Positions 16,535 through 25,602 of a stretch of 64,000 bases of DNA are shown here, piece by piece; the first letter of the stretch is position 1; every line of letters begins with the position of its first letter. This DNA is from Verrucomicrobiales bacterium (lineage in GTDB: Bacteria; Verrucomicrobiota; Verrucomicrobiia; Limisphaerales; JAYPXF01), in contig PBAL01000079.1 of NCBI GenBank assembly GCA_002715965.1, forward strand, positions 1 to 64,000, given 5' to 3'. The translations under genes were made by a program, and so were the position numbers. The notes under the pieces are model-generated. The model was not told the DNA's origin, ran no database searches, and saw only the letters and a program-made list of their open reading frames with translations.

Positions 16535-19195
16535 TTACTTCGCAGCGACTTTTTTACCGATGGTCGCTTTGCGTTTCTTGAACTCTTTTTCGAAGGTGGA
16601 CATTTCATTCTCCTTGTCCTTCAGCGCCTTGCCGATCTCCGATGCAGCCTTGGTGGCGGCTTCGGCCTCGGCTTTGACGGAGTCGATCTGGGACTGAAGT
16701 TTCTTGAGCTGAGCTTCAAGGGCCTTCTTCTCTTCTTCCTTCTTGGCCAGGGCCTTGGCAACGCCGGAGAGTCCGGAGTCAACGCGTTGAAAGGCAGATT
16801 GGGCGTCTTTCAAACGGGCTTCGGCCTTGAGGTGATCGATCTTGCGGGACTCAAAGTCCTGCCTGGCATGGTAGAACTTGGCAAAGGCTTCGCCTGCATC
16901 CAGGCGGGCAATGGCGGTGGTCGCCTTGCCGAGTTGGGCACGCGTATTGGCGAGCGCGGCCTTGGCGTCAGTTTCCTGTTTCGCGTAACTGGCCATACTT
17001 TTCTCAAGGGCGGCAACCTGATCGGTCAGTGACTTCTTCAGCTTGGCGATTTCAGTGGGAACTTTCTTGTTCGCTGCGGCAGCTACGGCAGCCTGCTTGG
17101 TCGCACTGTCCTTCGCGGACTTCAGTGCGGCTTGCGCATCGGCATAAACCTTGGCGGAAGCAGCGCTTTGCAGTTTCTTCAAATCGGTGTTCACTGCGTC
17201 AATTGTCGGGCGCAACTTGCCGAGTTCAGCTTGAGCGGATTTCACTACAGCGTTTGCAGCTGCAATGCTCTTCTCCAAACCCTGTGCGCTGGTGGACGCC
17301 TTGGTCTTTCTTTCAGTGGCCTTGGCCAATGCCGCATTGAGATTCTTCAGGATTTCATCGTCCTTCGCCAACACGGCGGCCGAAGAATCGCGAGCGGTCT
17401 TCACGGCCGTGAGAGCTTTTTCAGCGGCTGCAAGATCAGTCTTGGCTTTCTTCAATGCGGCAGATTTCTCGCTCGATGTCTTCTGATTTGTGGCAAGTGA
17501 CGCTTCAAACTTCTTCAAGCTTGCGGCCTTCGCGTCACGATCCTTCTTTTTCGCATTGTAGGTCTTTTGCGCGGTCGAGGCGGCTGCAACCTTGCCTTCC
17601 CAGGACTTAACTGCGGCCTTCGCATCGGCTTCGGCTTTCTTCACAGCAACCAAGGATGCTTCGAGCTTTTTGATCGCCTCTTCCTTTGACTTCTTTGTGT
17701 TGGCAATGTCCGCGCGGGCCTTGGCGACGGCTGCCGAAGTATCTTTCACCTTCTTTTCCTGCGCGGGAACGACCGCCTGCAAGTCCGCGAGGCGTTTCTT
17801 TGCCGCGGCCATCTGAACGCTCAGCTTCGGAGGATTAGGCGTCAGACTGCCAAGCTTTTTACCGCTTGCAGCGTCCCAGACCGAGACCCCGCCGGTCCAA
17901 TCGTTGCCAATGACTTTCTTGAAGTCGTGGGTAAAGGTCACACGGATCGGCAGATCCGGCAGACCGCTGATGCTGGCTTTACGGCTCATGTTGGAATCCC
18001 AAGTGTAGATGCGGCTGTCTCGTCCGGCGGTAACCACGTATCCGTTGTGGTGGATTGCGGCGTGGAGGTTGCCGCTGGAGTGCGTTCGAGTGCTCTTGAT
18101 TTCGTCGCCTTCGATAGCATCGAAGGTCTTAACGTAACCGTCTTCACTCGCTGCCATGATGAGCTTGTTGTTTCGCCAGGCGATAGCAGTCACCTGCTTC
18201 TTGTGGCTACCGATCACGTTGACCTCCTGACCGGTGTCGCCTTCCCAGACCACGATGCCGCCCGCGCGGTCACCGGAAGCGAGGTACTTGCTGTCAGGAC
18301 TGAACTGAAGGGCAGTTACCCAGCCAGTGTGCTTCTTCATCTTAGCCACCTGTTCGCCGGTTGAAGTTGAGTAAAGTTTTACCAACTTGTCCGGACCGGC
18401 GATGGCGATCCATCTCTGGTCGGAGGAGATGTCAGCGGCGAGCACGGAGTCGAGATCTTCACCAACCGTAAGGATGCGTTCGCCCGTAGTGATATCCCAA
18501 ACTGCCGCCATACCGGAATGACTTCCGCGACCGCCACCAACTATGAGCAGCTTGCCGTTTCGACTGAACTTCGCGTCGGAGGGGTATCCTTCAGGAAAGG
18601 GCAACACGCCGAGGAGTTCGTAAGTGTCCGTGTTGTAAAGGAGGATTTGTCGCTGACTGCCAACGGCAACCAAAGGAGACCAGGGGCTGGCGACCAATGC
18701 CGTTGAAGCGGTTCCACGCTCCGAGATGTTGGGAGGGTCGAGAAGGAGATCACCAGGCATTGGGGGAGGACCTTCCGGCTTGCCGGTCGCTGCGCCGGCG
18801 AGGCTGAGATCCATCTTTGGCTTGTTCGACTTGATCGCGGAGCTGCTGGAACGTTCGAGGAGTCCGCCGGCAATCCATCGCTTGATGATATCGATCTCCT
18901 TCGGGTCGAGCTTGCCGTTCGGTGGCATTTCGGGCTCTTCCTCGTGGGTGATCACCTTGTAAAGCTTACTCGCTCCAGCATCCCCGCTCTCGACGATGAG
19001 ACCAGAACCGCCACCGTTCAGAAGGTTCCCGAAGGTGGCCAGATCAAGATCGCCCCGTGCCTTGTCCGGATTGTGGCAACGCAGACAGGCGTTCTTGAGG
19101 ATCGGGAGAACGTGATCGTCATAGGTGATCTTTTCGGCAGCCGACGCGGAACACGCAACGGCAGCGAGAAGAGTCGCAGCAATGGTTGTTTTCAT
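16535..19195 (-). CDS. Planctomycete-type cytochrome c - WD40 - coiled-coil protein
   Basis: Secreted 886-residue protein, signal peptide 1-20 ('MKTTIAATLLAAVACSASAA'). First a PSCyt1 cytochrome c domain with haem site C37-L-R-C40-H41 and a distal Met in 'EPEMPPNGKL'. Then seven or so WD40 blades (about 150-435, for example 'HTGWVTALQFSPDSKYLASG'). Last a Lys/Ala-rich region of ~420 residues (about 450-870) with heptad character, long enough for an extended coiled coil. It is the last gene of a four-gene operon; only 10 bases separate it from the DUF1549/DUF1553 gene. A periplasmic scaffold with an electron-transfer head is inferred. No experimentally defined function is known to me. Confidence 0.88.
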   Translation of the reverse strand: MKTTIAATLLAAVACSASAAEKITYDDHVLPILKNACLRCHNPDKARGDLDLATFGNLLNGGGSGLIVESGDAGASKLYKVITHEEEPEMPPNGKLDPKEIDIIKRWIAGGLLERSSSSAIKSNKPKMDLSLAGAATGKPEGPPPMPGDLLLDPPNISERGTASTALVASPWSPLVAVGSQRQILLYNTDTYELLGVLPFPEGYPSDAKFSRNGKLLIVGGGRGSHSGMAAVWDITTGERILTVGEDLDSVLAADISSDQRWIAIAGPDKLVKLYSTSTGEQVAKMKKHTGWVTALQFSPDSKYLASGDRAGGIVVWEGDTGQEVNVIGSHKKQVTAIAWRNNKLIMAASEDGYVKTFDAIEGDEIKSTRTHSSGNLHAAIHHNGYVVTAGRDSRIYTWDSNMSRKASISGLPDLPIRVTFTHDFKKVIGNDWTGGVSVWDAASGKKLGSLTPNPPKLSVQMAAAKKRLADLQAVVPAQEKKVKDTSAAVAKARADIANTKKSKEEAIKKLEASLVAVKKAEADAKAAVKSWEGKVAAASTAQKTYNAKKKDRDAKAASLKKFEASLATNQKTSSEKSAALKKAKTDLAAAEKALTAVKTARDSSAAVLAKDDEILKNLNAALAKATERKTKASTSAQGLEKSIAAANAVVKSAQAELGKLRPTIDAVNTDLKKLQSAASAKVYADAQAALKSAKDSATKQAAVAAAANKKVPTEIAKLKKSLTDQVAALEKSMASYAKQETDAKAALANTRAQLGKATTAIARLDAGEAFAKFYHARQDFESRKIDHLKAEARLKDAQSAFQRVDSGLSGVAKALAKKEEEKKALEAQLKKLQSQIDSVKAEAEAATKAASEIGKALKDKENEMSTFEKEFKKRKATIGKKVAAK

Positions 19196-19205
19196 AACTG
19201 AATTC

Positions 19206-21635
19206 TTAGTGGTTGAAGAAGAACTCCTTCGAGTTCAGAACCGCCCAGAAGATGTCATAGTAGGAATTGGTGTATTCCTTCGGATCTGTGAAGAACTCTT
19301 TGAGCTTTGCCATTTCCCTGTCGGTTGCCGAGCGACTGAGACAACGCCAGTATATTTCATTCACAACGTCTTCCGGCTGGGCCTTCTTCTTAATGAGGTC
19401 TTGAAGCCAGGGGGCACGCGATAGCTTACCGTTCACTGTTGACCCGTTCAGGAGGTGGAGTGCCTGGGAAAGGTTTGGATCGATTGAAACTTCACACGAA
19501 CAAACAGAACCACGAGTGGAACGTCCGAATGTGGTGAGGAAGTAGTTTGAGGTCCGACCATCAACAATTTCAACAGATCGTGACCCAAGTGGGATTCCAG
19601 AGAATTTGTCCGGCGCGTCGGTTACCTGATTGATCACGTCGAGCAGGACTTCCGCTCGAATACGGCGGATGTAACCTTTGGAGAAGTTTCGTGTATCCAA
19701 TTGGTTGGATTCATTCGAAACCGCGGCAAGTTGATACGTACGCGATTTGCAGATATTCGCGACCAGTTCGCGAAAGTTGTATTTTGAATCTGAGAAACGC
19801 TTTCCGAGCTCCGCCAATAACTCAGGATTTGAAGGCGGATTGCTGATTCGAACATCATCAACCGGCTCGACAATTCCTTTGCCGAAGAAGTGAGCCCAAA
19901 CAACATTCGCCATATTCTTCGCGAACCAGGGATTGCGAGGCGAAGCAAGCCACTCGGCCAGAATGGCGCGCCGATCTTCTCCAGATTTGATCTCGGGTAC
20001 TTCAGCTCCAAGAAACTTCGGCTTCATATCCTTGTTGCCAACGGGGTGTCGAACGCCACCGGAACGACGGTTGTAAACAACGGAGGACCTGGTATCGACA
20101 CCACGCTTACGGCCAATCTGGGCAAAGAAGGCCTGAAACGCGTAGTAGTCATCCATTGTCCAGCGATCGAAGGGGTGGTTATGACACTGGGCACACTGAA
20201 TGCGCATGCCCATGAAGATCTGTGCGGTGTTTTCGCTGAGCTTCAGCGGGGTCTGCTCGACCTTGTAGAAATTCGCCGCAGGATTGACGAAAGTATCCCC
20301 GTTCGCAGTGATAAGTTTCTTGACGATGTCGTCGAGCGGCATGTTCTCCTGGAACCGTTCTTTCAGCCATTCGAAGTATTGGTAGGCAGACTTATAGAGG
20401 AAGCGGTTGTTGTCCGTACGGATCTGAAGGAGTTCAGCGAACTTCATTACCCAAATGTCATTGAACTCAGGGCGCTCGATCAGTTCATCCACCAGCTTGT
20501 CGCGTTTCTTGGCGTCCTTGTTCTCGACGAAGGCCTTGACCACGTCCGGCTTCGGAAGCTGCCCGACGATGTCGATGTATGCACGGCGGACGAAGGTCTT
20601 GTCATCGCAAAGACCGGAGGGTGTCACACGAATCTTTTTCAACTTGTTGTGAACCAGGGTATCCACAAAGTTGTTTTCGGGGGTGTTCGGCCACTGGAAG
20701 TTTTCGGTATCAGGAATCACGAGAACCTGGGCACCAACCGTAAACGCGTCGTAACGGGCCATCACAAATGCCTCACCCGGTTCACCCGCGACCAATGTGC
20801 CGTCCTGTTTCACGTCTGCTGCCAGATCATTGTTGGTGATGTAGGCGGCCATGTCGCTGATGTCGCGATCTGTGCCGTCGGAGTATTTGGCGCGGATGGT
20901 GAGCTTTTGAGTCGAGCCTTTGCCCTTCAGCACGGCTTGGACCGGATAGATCTCCACGCCAATCACCTTGGCGACCGTGGAAGGATCCTTCTTTGCGCCA
21001 TCAGCGATCCAAGCGCGAACGGTCTGGTAAAGCTTGCTGTCCTGGTCGAAGAGCTTGCCGCCAGTGTGGGTCACACGCCCGGCGCCTTTTTCAAGGATCA
21101 GACTGTCGTCCGGAAGCGCAAGATTGATCCGACGACCAACCTGTTCGCGGGTGACGCGATGATAGTCACCATCCGGATCGTATCCAAAAAGTGACAGCAT
21201 GAAACCGTCCTTGCCGCTCGCCGCGCCATGGCACCCGCCAGTGTTACAGCTCGCCTTGGTAAACACAGGAACGATATCCTGATAGAAGCTCAACGCCGGT
21301 GTGACCGATGAATTGGTGACCGTTACGGGCAGATCAAAGCTGCGGCCTCCAAAACTCACCTTGGCGACCGTCTTGCCATCCTTCAAAGGAGTAATCCAGT
21401 TTGAGTCGGACTTGGCGATCTTGGCATCACCGACAGACAACTTTGCCTGAGCCGTCACATCCTTTGAGGTGCTGTCTGAATACCAGCCCTGAACCACGAT
21501 CGATTGCTTGTCGATCTTGGAAGACAAATGGATGTCGGCGGGGTAGACGCGAACATCCACCAGCTTGGGCGCTTCTGCCATCAGGCTGGCTGAAGCAAGG
21601 GTCAATCCACAGAGAGTTACGATGAGTTTGTTCAT
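19206..21635 (-). CDS. DUF1549/DUF1553 haem protein with Ig-like (BIG2) domains
   Basis: Secreted protein of about 809 residues; signal peptide 'MNKLIVTLCGLTLASASLMA'. Residues about 25-110 and 225-320 look like bacterial Ig-like (BIG2) domains flanking a cytochrome-type domain with 'CNTGGCH' (C-x4-CH). DUF1549 follows with 'RRAYIDIVGQLPKPDVVKAF' and the CxxCH site 'CAQCHNHPFDRW'. DUF1553 comes last with 'NVVWAHFFGKGIVEPVDDVR' and 'SNPPSNPELLAELGK'. I chose the ATG at 21635 because a GAG sits 9 bases upstream; ATG 21641 and TTG 21656 are alternatives. It lies about 30 bases after the PPC gene. Function is unknown; DUF1501 partners are always nearby in this phylum. Confidence 0.86.
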   Translation of the reverse strand: MNKLIVTLCGLTLASASLMAEAPKLVDVRVYPADIHLSSKIDKQSIVVQGWYSDSTSKDVTAQAKLSVGDAKIAKSDSNWITPLKDGKTVAKVSFGGRSFDLPVTVTNSSVTPALSFYQDIVPVFTKASCNTGGCHGAASGKDGFMLSLFGYDPDGDYHRVTREQVGRRINLALPDDSLILEKGAGRVTHTGGKLFDQDSKLYQTVRAWIADGAKKDPSTVAKVIGVEIYPVQAVLKGKGSTQKLTIRAKYSDGTDRDISDMAAYITNNDLAADVKQDGTLVAGEPGEAFVMARYDAFTVGAQVLVIPDTENFQWPNTPENNFVDTLVHNKLKKIRVTPSGLCDDKTFVRRAYIDIVGQLPKPDVVKAFVENKDAKKRDKLVDELIERPEFNDIWVMKFAELLQIRTDNNRFLYKSAYQYFEWLKERFQENMPLDDIVKKLITANGDTFVNPAANFYKVEQTPLKLSENTAQIFMGMRIQCAQCHNHPFDRWTMDDYYAFQAFFAQIGRKRGVDTRSSVVYNRRSGGVRHPVGNKDMKPKFLGAEVPEIKSGEDRRAILAEWLASPRNPWFAKNMANVVWAHFFGKGIVEPVDDVRISNPPSNPELLAELGKRFSDSKYNFRELVANICKSRTYQLAAVSNESNQLDTRNFSKGYIRRIRAEVLLDVINQVTDAPDKFSGIPLGSRSVEIVDGRTSNYFLTTFGRSTRGSVCSCEVSIDPNLSQALHLLNGSTVNGKLSRAPWLQDLIKKKAQPEDVVNEIYWRCLSRSATDREMAKLKEFFTDPKEYTNSYYDIFWAVLNSKEFFFNH

Positions 21636-21664
21636 GGTCATTTGCTCAATGATCAATGTCCGGA

Positions 21665-24034
21665 CTACTTCTTCGTGTCAGCTTGAGCAACGAGCTTCTT
21701 TTCCTGCTTGGGAGCATCAATTCGAAGGCGTCCACTGTAAGCGAAACGCTGGCGGATGTCCTCGCCGTGCTGGTTGAGCAGAAAATCGCAGTAGACGTTG
21801 CGGTCGTAACCAATCTTCGCCTTGTCGCTGACCTTCACATCGAACACGAGTTCCTTCATGTCTTTGGTGAGGTATTGCGGCTCAGCGGTGCAACCTGATG
21901 GAAGGCTGCCAAGAGTGATCTTGGCCTTGCCTTCAAAGGGAGTCTTCTGTGTTACGTTCACGACCAGCTTGCAATCCTTGCCCTGAATGGTGGTAACCAG
22001 GGGAATTTTCCCGCTGACGTAGTAGTCACCAATATCCAGATCGTAAAGCTCGCTGGAAGACCAGGCCCGCCCACCATCAACCGTAGCCTGACCAATGAAA
22101 GCCATCTTCCATTTGCCAATCGCCGAGCGGCTGTTCGCGCTGAAGTAGTATGACGCACTGGTTTTGCCTTTCGGGATACGAACATAAGAACTCGCGCCAA
22201 TTCCGGAGGGCTTGTAGAGGTTGTAAACGGTGATCTGTTCGTCCCAGCCTTTCTTCCGCTCGACGGTCACCTTGATGTATTTGGTTCCGTAGCGGACGAT
22301 CGGAGTCTTCGGGATCTCCAGATTCAGCTTGAAGGGCAACTCATCTACAACGGTGAACGCAATCTTGTCACACCAAGTCTTGTAGAACGTTCCGCGATTG
22401 CTATCCCGAACCAGATCGAAATTCTGCCAGACACCACCGGAAACGGGAGTCTTGGACTCCTTTGGGGAAGTCACGGTGACATCGCCGAGCGTACCGGCAA
22501 GAGGCGCATCTGCCGCGGCTTCGAACACCACTGGATAGGTGGTCGTGGCGGAAGGCCACAGACCCGCCACCATCTTCATCCCCTTTGGCATATTCTCCGT
22601 GCCAAAGATCAGATCGTCGCGGTAATTGGCGCGGCGGAGGTAGAACAAACCGGCGAAACGATTACCGCGGGCAACGATGATATTCTTCCGAGTTTGCGTG
22701 TCGTAACGCGCCGTATCGGGAAGGTAGATGCTGACGTCGGGTTTGTTTTCCGTGACCTCAATGCGGTAGGCGCAATCGGCACCGTGATTACCCAGCTCAT
22801 CATTAATCCGAACGATGTAATCTCCGTCGGCCCGGATCGAATAACTGAAGTTAGCATCGGCCCCACCCGAGTCGGTGCGACCGGTGAGGTATTTGCCCTT
22901 GCCGTCGTAAAGATAGATTGCGGTATCGAGCCGCGAACGCAGACGACTGGAGTAACAATTGAAGTTCAGGGACTGTCCCTTCTTGGCCTTGAACTTGAAG
23001 TAGTCGTAATCGCCCTTTTCCGCGATCAGCCCGTTGAAGGCGATCGGGACGGTGTGAACTTCTTCATTGAAGGTGGCCTGATTCCATGAATTGTTCGGTT
23101 CCTTTTCGAGAACGTTGTCGTAGTCAGAAACACGAACGGGATTCGGAGACGGAGCAGTCATTCCTCGACGAACGGGAAAGACACCTTGAACGAGGCGGGT
23201 ATCGAACTCTTCAGGAAGCTGAACGCTTTGTCCGAAATTGCCACCGGCATCGCCAATGAACTCAACGTCGAGTGATTGACCGGCACGACCACCGGCGGGA
23301 TACACGGCGTGTGGGCGGGGGAAGTTACCAACATGGAGTCGATAGAGCTCGTTGCGGCCGAGGAATGAAGATTCGCGGACCTGCACGTAGTACTTGCCTG
23401 AGTAGGGGGCGACCAGAGTGAGAAACGGATCCTGAATGTGCAGGCTGGTATCGTCAGCGCGTTTGATCCATTTGCCGTCCTTATCGAGGATGGCGACGTA
23501 GGCATCCCAGATGACTCCGGCGTTCGCACGACCCAGACGAATCGCTTCAAGCTCAACGGAGAGCTTCTCACCCTTCTCAGCTTCGATGGCGTAATGATCA
23601 ACATCTTCGCGGCCGATCTTGCCCATCACCGTGATGTTTTTACCAATCGGCTCCGCGGTTTCAATCTTGTTGTTCTCGGTACTCTTTTCCTTTTCGTCGA
23701 TCTGCTTGAACGGACCAACGTAGAAGGTCTTCAACTCAGACAATCCGGTCTTGGCGCGCAGGCGGTAGCGTTGCTCGCCCAGTTCGCAATCGGCAGCGAC
23801 TTTCAGCTTGGCAACGACAGAACGGTCTTCCTTCTTGTCGATGGAGAGGACCTTCACGCCCTTGTCATAAAACAACACTTCTTCCACGTCAGCCAGACGG
23901 CGACCGTAGAACGTGGCAGTCACTTCCGAGCCGCGCTGGAAACCGTTGGGGAGGACGTAGCTGAGGTTGGGATCAACCGCCGACGCCGGCAAGGCGAGGG
24001 TCAGTCCGATCAAAGTCAGGAACAGTTTTTTCAT
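21665..24034 (-). CDS. Secreted protein with pre-peptidase C-terminal (PPC)-like domains
   Basis: A 789-residue secreted protein, signal peptide 'MKKLFLTLIGLTLALPASA'. It starts with a TIG/IPT-like domain ('VLPNGFQRGSEVTATFYGRR'), followed by two PPC-type beta domains, each with 'D-Y/H-Y' cores ('GREDVDHYAIEAEKGEKLSV' and 'EKGDYDYFKFKAKKGQSLNF') and 'YRLHVGNFPRP' style ends. The second half is beta-rich and unassigned. No protease active site is visible, so it is a binding or assembly protein rather than an enzyme. It is the second gene of the operon, with AGAAG six bases before the ATG. Confidence 0.8.
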   Translation of the reverse strand: MKKLFLTLIGLTLALPASAVDPNLSYVLPNGFQRGSEVTATFYGRRLADVEEVLFYDKGVKVLSIDKKEDRSVVAKLKVAADCELGEQRYRLRAKTGLSELKTFYVGPFKQIDEKEKSTENNKIETAEPIGKNITVMGKIGREDVDHYAIEAEKGEKLSVELEAIRLGRANAGVIWDAYVAILDKDGKWIKRADDTSLHIQDPFLTLVAPYSGKYYVQVRESSFLGRNELYRLHVGNFPRPHAVYPAGGRAGQSLDVEFIGDAGGNFGQSVQLPEEFDTRLVQGVFPVRRGMTAPSPNPVRVSDYDNVLEKEPNNSWNQATFNEEVHTVPIAFNGLIAEKGDYDYFKFKAKKGQSLNFNCYSSRLRSRLDTAIYLYDGKGKYLTGRTDSGGADANFSYSIRADGDYIVRINDELGNHGADCAYRIEVTENKPDVSIYLPDTARYDTQTRKNIIVARGNRFAGLFYLRRANYRDDLIFGTENMPKGMKMVAGLWPSATTTYPVVFEAAADAPLAGTLGDVTVTSPKESKTPVSGGVWQNFDLVRDSNRGTFYKTWCDKIAFTVVDELPFKLNLEIPKTPIVRYGTKYIKVTVERKKGWDEQITVYNLYKPSGIGASSYVRIPKGKTSASYYFSANSRSAIGKWKMAFIGQATVDGGRAWSSSELYDLDIGDYYVSGKIPLVTTIQGKDCKLVVNVTQKTPFEGKAKITLGSLPSGCTAEPQYLTKDMKELVFDVKVSDKAKIGYDRNVYCDFLLNQHGEDIRQRFAYSGRLRIDAPKQEKKLVAQADTKK

Positions 24035-24050
24035 CTTCTGGTTAAATTAA

Positions 24051-24082
24051 GCGGGGCAACACCTTTCTTAGTGCTGCCCCGC
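24051..24082 (-). promoter_or_regulatory. Intercistronic hairpin between DUF1501 and PPC genes
   Basis: Arms GCGGGGCAACAC (24051-24062) and GTGCTGCCCCGC (24071-24082) pair over 12 positions with one mismatch around an 8-base loop. It lies in the 95-base gap of an otherwise tight operon. The bases after it on the minus strand (TTAATTTAACC) are not a strong T run. It could be a partial terminator, an mRNA-stability element, or a processing site that sets different levels for the DUF1501 protein and the downstream genes. Confidence 0.6.
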
Positions 24083-24129
24083 AAGGACATTTTGGTTTCG
24101 CACAGTCGCCTGTACGGGGAGTGGTGAAC

Positions 24130-25443
24130 CTAAGCCAAGATTTCGTTATTGAGCGCAGGTTCACCCGTGACGATCGCTTGAGGACGTCCACCCGGCGAGT
24201 CGAGGCGTTTTTCAGGATTGATCCCGATCATGTTGAACACCGTGGAAGCGTATTGCGCGACAGTGAACGGCTTCTCTTCCGGTTCGGCACCGGTCGGATC
24301 TGAAGAACCGTGGATGTAACCACGCTTCACGCCACCACCAGCCATGGCAACTGAGAAGACTTTCGGCCAGTGATCCCGGCCAGCTGTGCGATTAATCTTA
24401 GGCGTGCGGCCAAATTCTGAAGTCACCAGCACCAGAGTGTTGTCAAGCATGCCGCGCTGATCCAAGTCGGTGATCAACTGGGCATACGCCTGATCGAAGG
24501 AAGGCAGGGTGCGCTCCATCGCGCGTTGAATGCCGCCGTGCATGTCCCAACCACCGTAAGTGAGGGTGACGTAACGCACACCAGCCTCAACCAAACGACG
24601 GGCGAGCAACATGCGTTGCCCGGCCTGGTTCATGCCGTACGCACTGCGGATCTTGCTGCTTTCTTTCTTGATATCAAAGGCAGCGCGGGCTTCCGGCGAG
24701 CTGATCAGGCTATAAGCGCGCTGATAGAAGGAATCCATGCCATCGAGGGCGTCAGCCTTCTCAAGCCCACTGAAGTGAGCGTCAACAATTGAGCGCATGT
24801 TGCGACGCTTGTCGAAGCGCTTGTCGTCGATTCCGCTGGGCAGTTTCAGGTCGCGAACCTGGAAGCTGCTGCTGGCCGGGTCCGAACCCAAGCTGAACGG
24901 TCCGTAGGCAGACCCAAGATAACCCGTACCGCTGTTGCGAGTCTGATTCGGGATAATGACATACGGCGGAAGATTCTTGCGAGGACCCTGTTCGTGCGCC
25001 ACGACACTACCCATACTCGGATACTCCAGAGCAGGGCTGGGCCGGTTGCCCGTCATCATGTTGTGTGTGCCACGTTCGTGAGCGGCCTCGCCATGGGTCA
25101 TCGACCGAATGACGGTGATCTTGTCAGCGATCGCAGCAGTCCGGCGCATGTATTGAGAAAAGTACTCGCCAGTCTTGGTCTTCACCGTGCCGAGCGGGCC
25201 GCGGTATTCAACCGGCGCATCAAACTTGGGATCCCAAGTTTCCTGGTGGGCGCAACCGCCGGGGAGATAAATCTGAATGACAGACTGAGCCTTGGCCTTG
25301 GGTGTCGGAAAGCTCTCGGATGCCTGCAATTTCAGCGCGTCACCAAGGGACAAACCCAGAGCGCCGAGCGCGCCAACTTGCAGGAACTCGCGACGAGAAG
25401 GATTCCAAGGATGGTCAGGGGAGTTACACCAGTTATTGCTCAT
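24130..25443 (-). CDS. DUF1501 protein (Tat-exported, sulfatase-fold relative)
   Basis: A 437-residue exported protein with twin-arginine signal 'NPSRREFLQVGALGALGLSL'. DUF1501 proteins share the alkaline phosphatase/sulfatase-like fold. Seen here: 'IQIYLPGGCAHQETWDPKF', 'YVTLTYGGWDMHGGI' and 'VLVTSEFGRTPKINRTAGRD'. No formylglycine motif is present, so it is not a conventional sulfatase. It is the first gene of the operon that continues with the PPC, DUF1549/DUF1553 and cytochrome-WD40 genes. DUF1501 and DUF1549/1553 genes nearly always pair in planctomycetes and verrucomicrobia, but the joint function is not established to my knowledge. Confidence 0.9.
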   Translation of the reverse strand: MSNNWCNSPDHPWNPSRREFLQVGALGALGLSLGDALKLQASESFPTPKAKAQSVIQIYLPGGCAHQETWDPKFDAPVEYRGPLGTVKTKTGEYFSQYMRRTAAIADKITVIRSMTHGEAAHERGTHNMMTGNRPSPALEYPSMGSVVAHEQGPRKNLPPYVIIPNQTRNSGTGYLGSAYGPFSLGSDPASSSFQVRDLKLPSGIDDKRFDKRRNMRSIVDAHFSGLEKADALDGMDSFYQRAYSLISSPEARAAFDIKKESSKIRSAYGMNQAGQRMLLARRLVEAGVRYVTLTYGGWDMHGGIQRAMERTLPSFDQAYAQLITDLDQRGMLDNTLVLVTSEFGRTPKINRTAGRDHWPKVFSVAMAGGGVKRGYIHGSSDPTGAEPEEKPFTVAQYASTVFNMIGINPEKRLDSPGGRPQAIVTGEPALNNEILA

Positions 25444-25504
25444 ATGTTCGATACGTAGTTTCGGTTAGGGTGTCCAGACTGGGAAGAGTAAACTTTATTC
25501 AAAG

Positions 25505-25532
25505 ATTTTAGGCAATGGTTTTTTAGGTTCAA
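25505..25532 (-). promoter_or_regulatory. Candidate promoter of the DUF1501 operon
   Basis: On the minus strand a TTGAAC (25532-25527) and a TAAAAT (25510-25505) are separated by 16 bases, about 60 bases before the ATG of the DUF1501 gene. The surrounding 100 bases are unusually AT-rich for this window. This is a sigma-70-like match by eye only. Confidence 0.5.
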
Positions 25533-25602
25533 CCCCCGTAAACAAAGGGATTTAGCTACTTTAATCTGAGTGAACTGATCAAGCAGATTTGCGAATGTGC
25601 GC

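Noticed and set aside
16790-17800. Apparent low-complexity DNA repeats
   Set aside because: The periodicity comes from the Lys/Ala-rich coiled coil of the cytochrome-WD40 protein, not from a tandem DNA repeat; codons vary.
19890-21194. Plus-strand open frame of about 430 codons
   Set aside because: Entirely antisense to the DUF1549/DUF1553 gene, whose motifs are unmistakable; high-GC codon bias produces long antisense frames.
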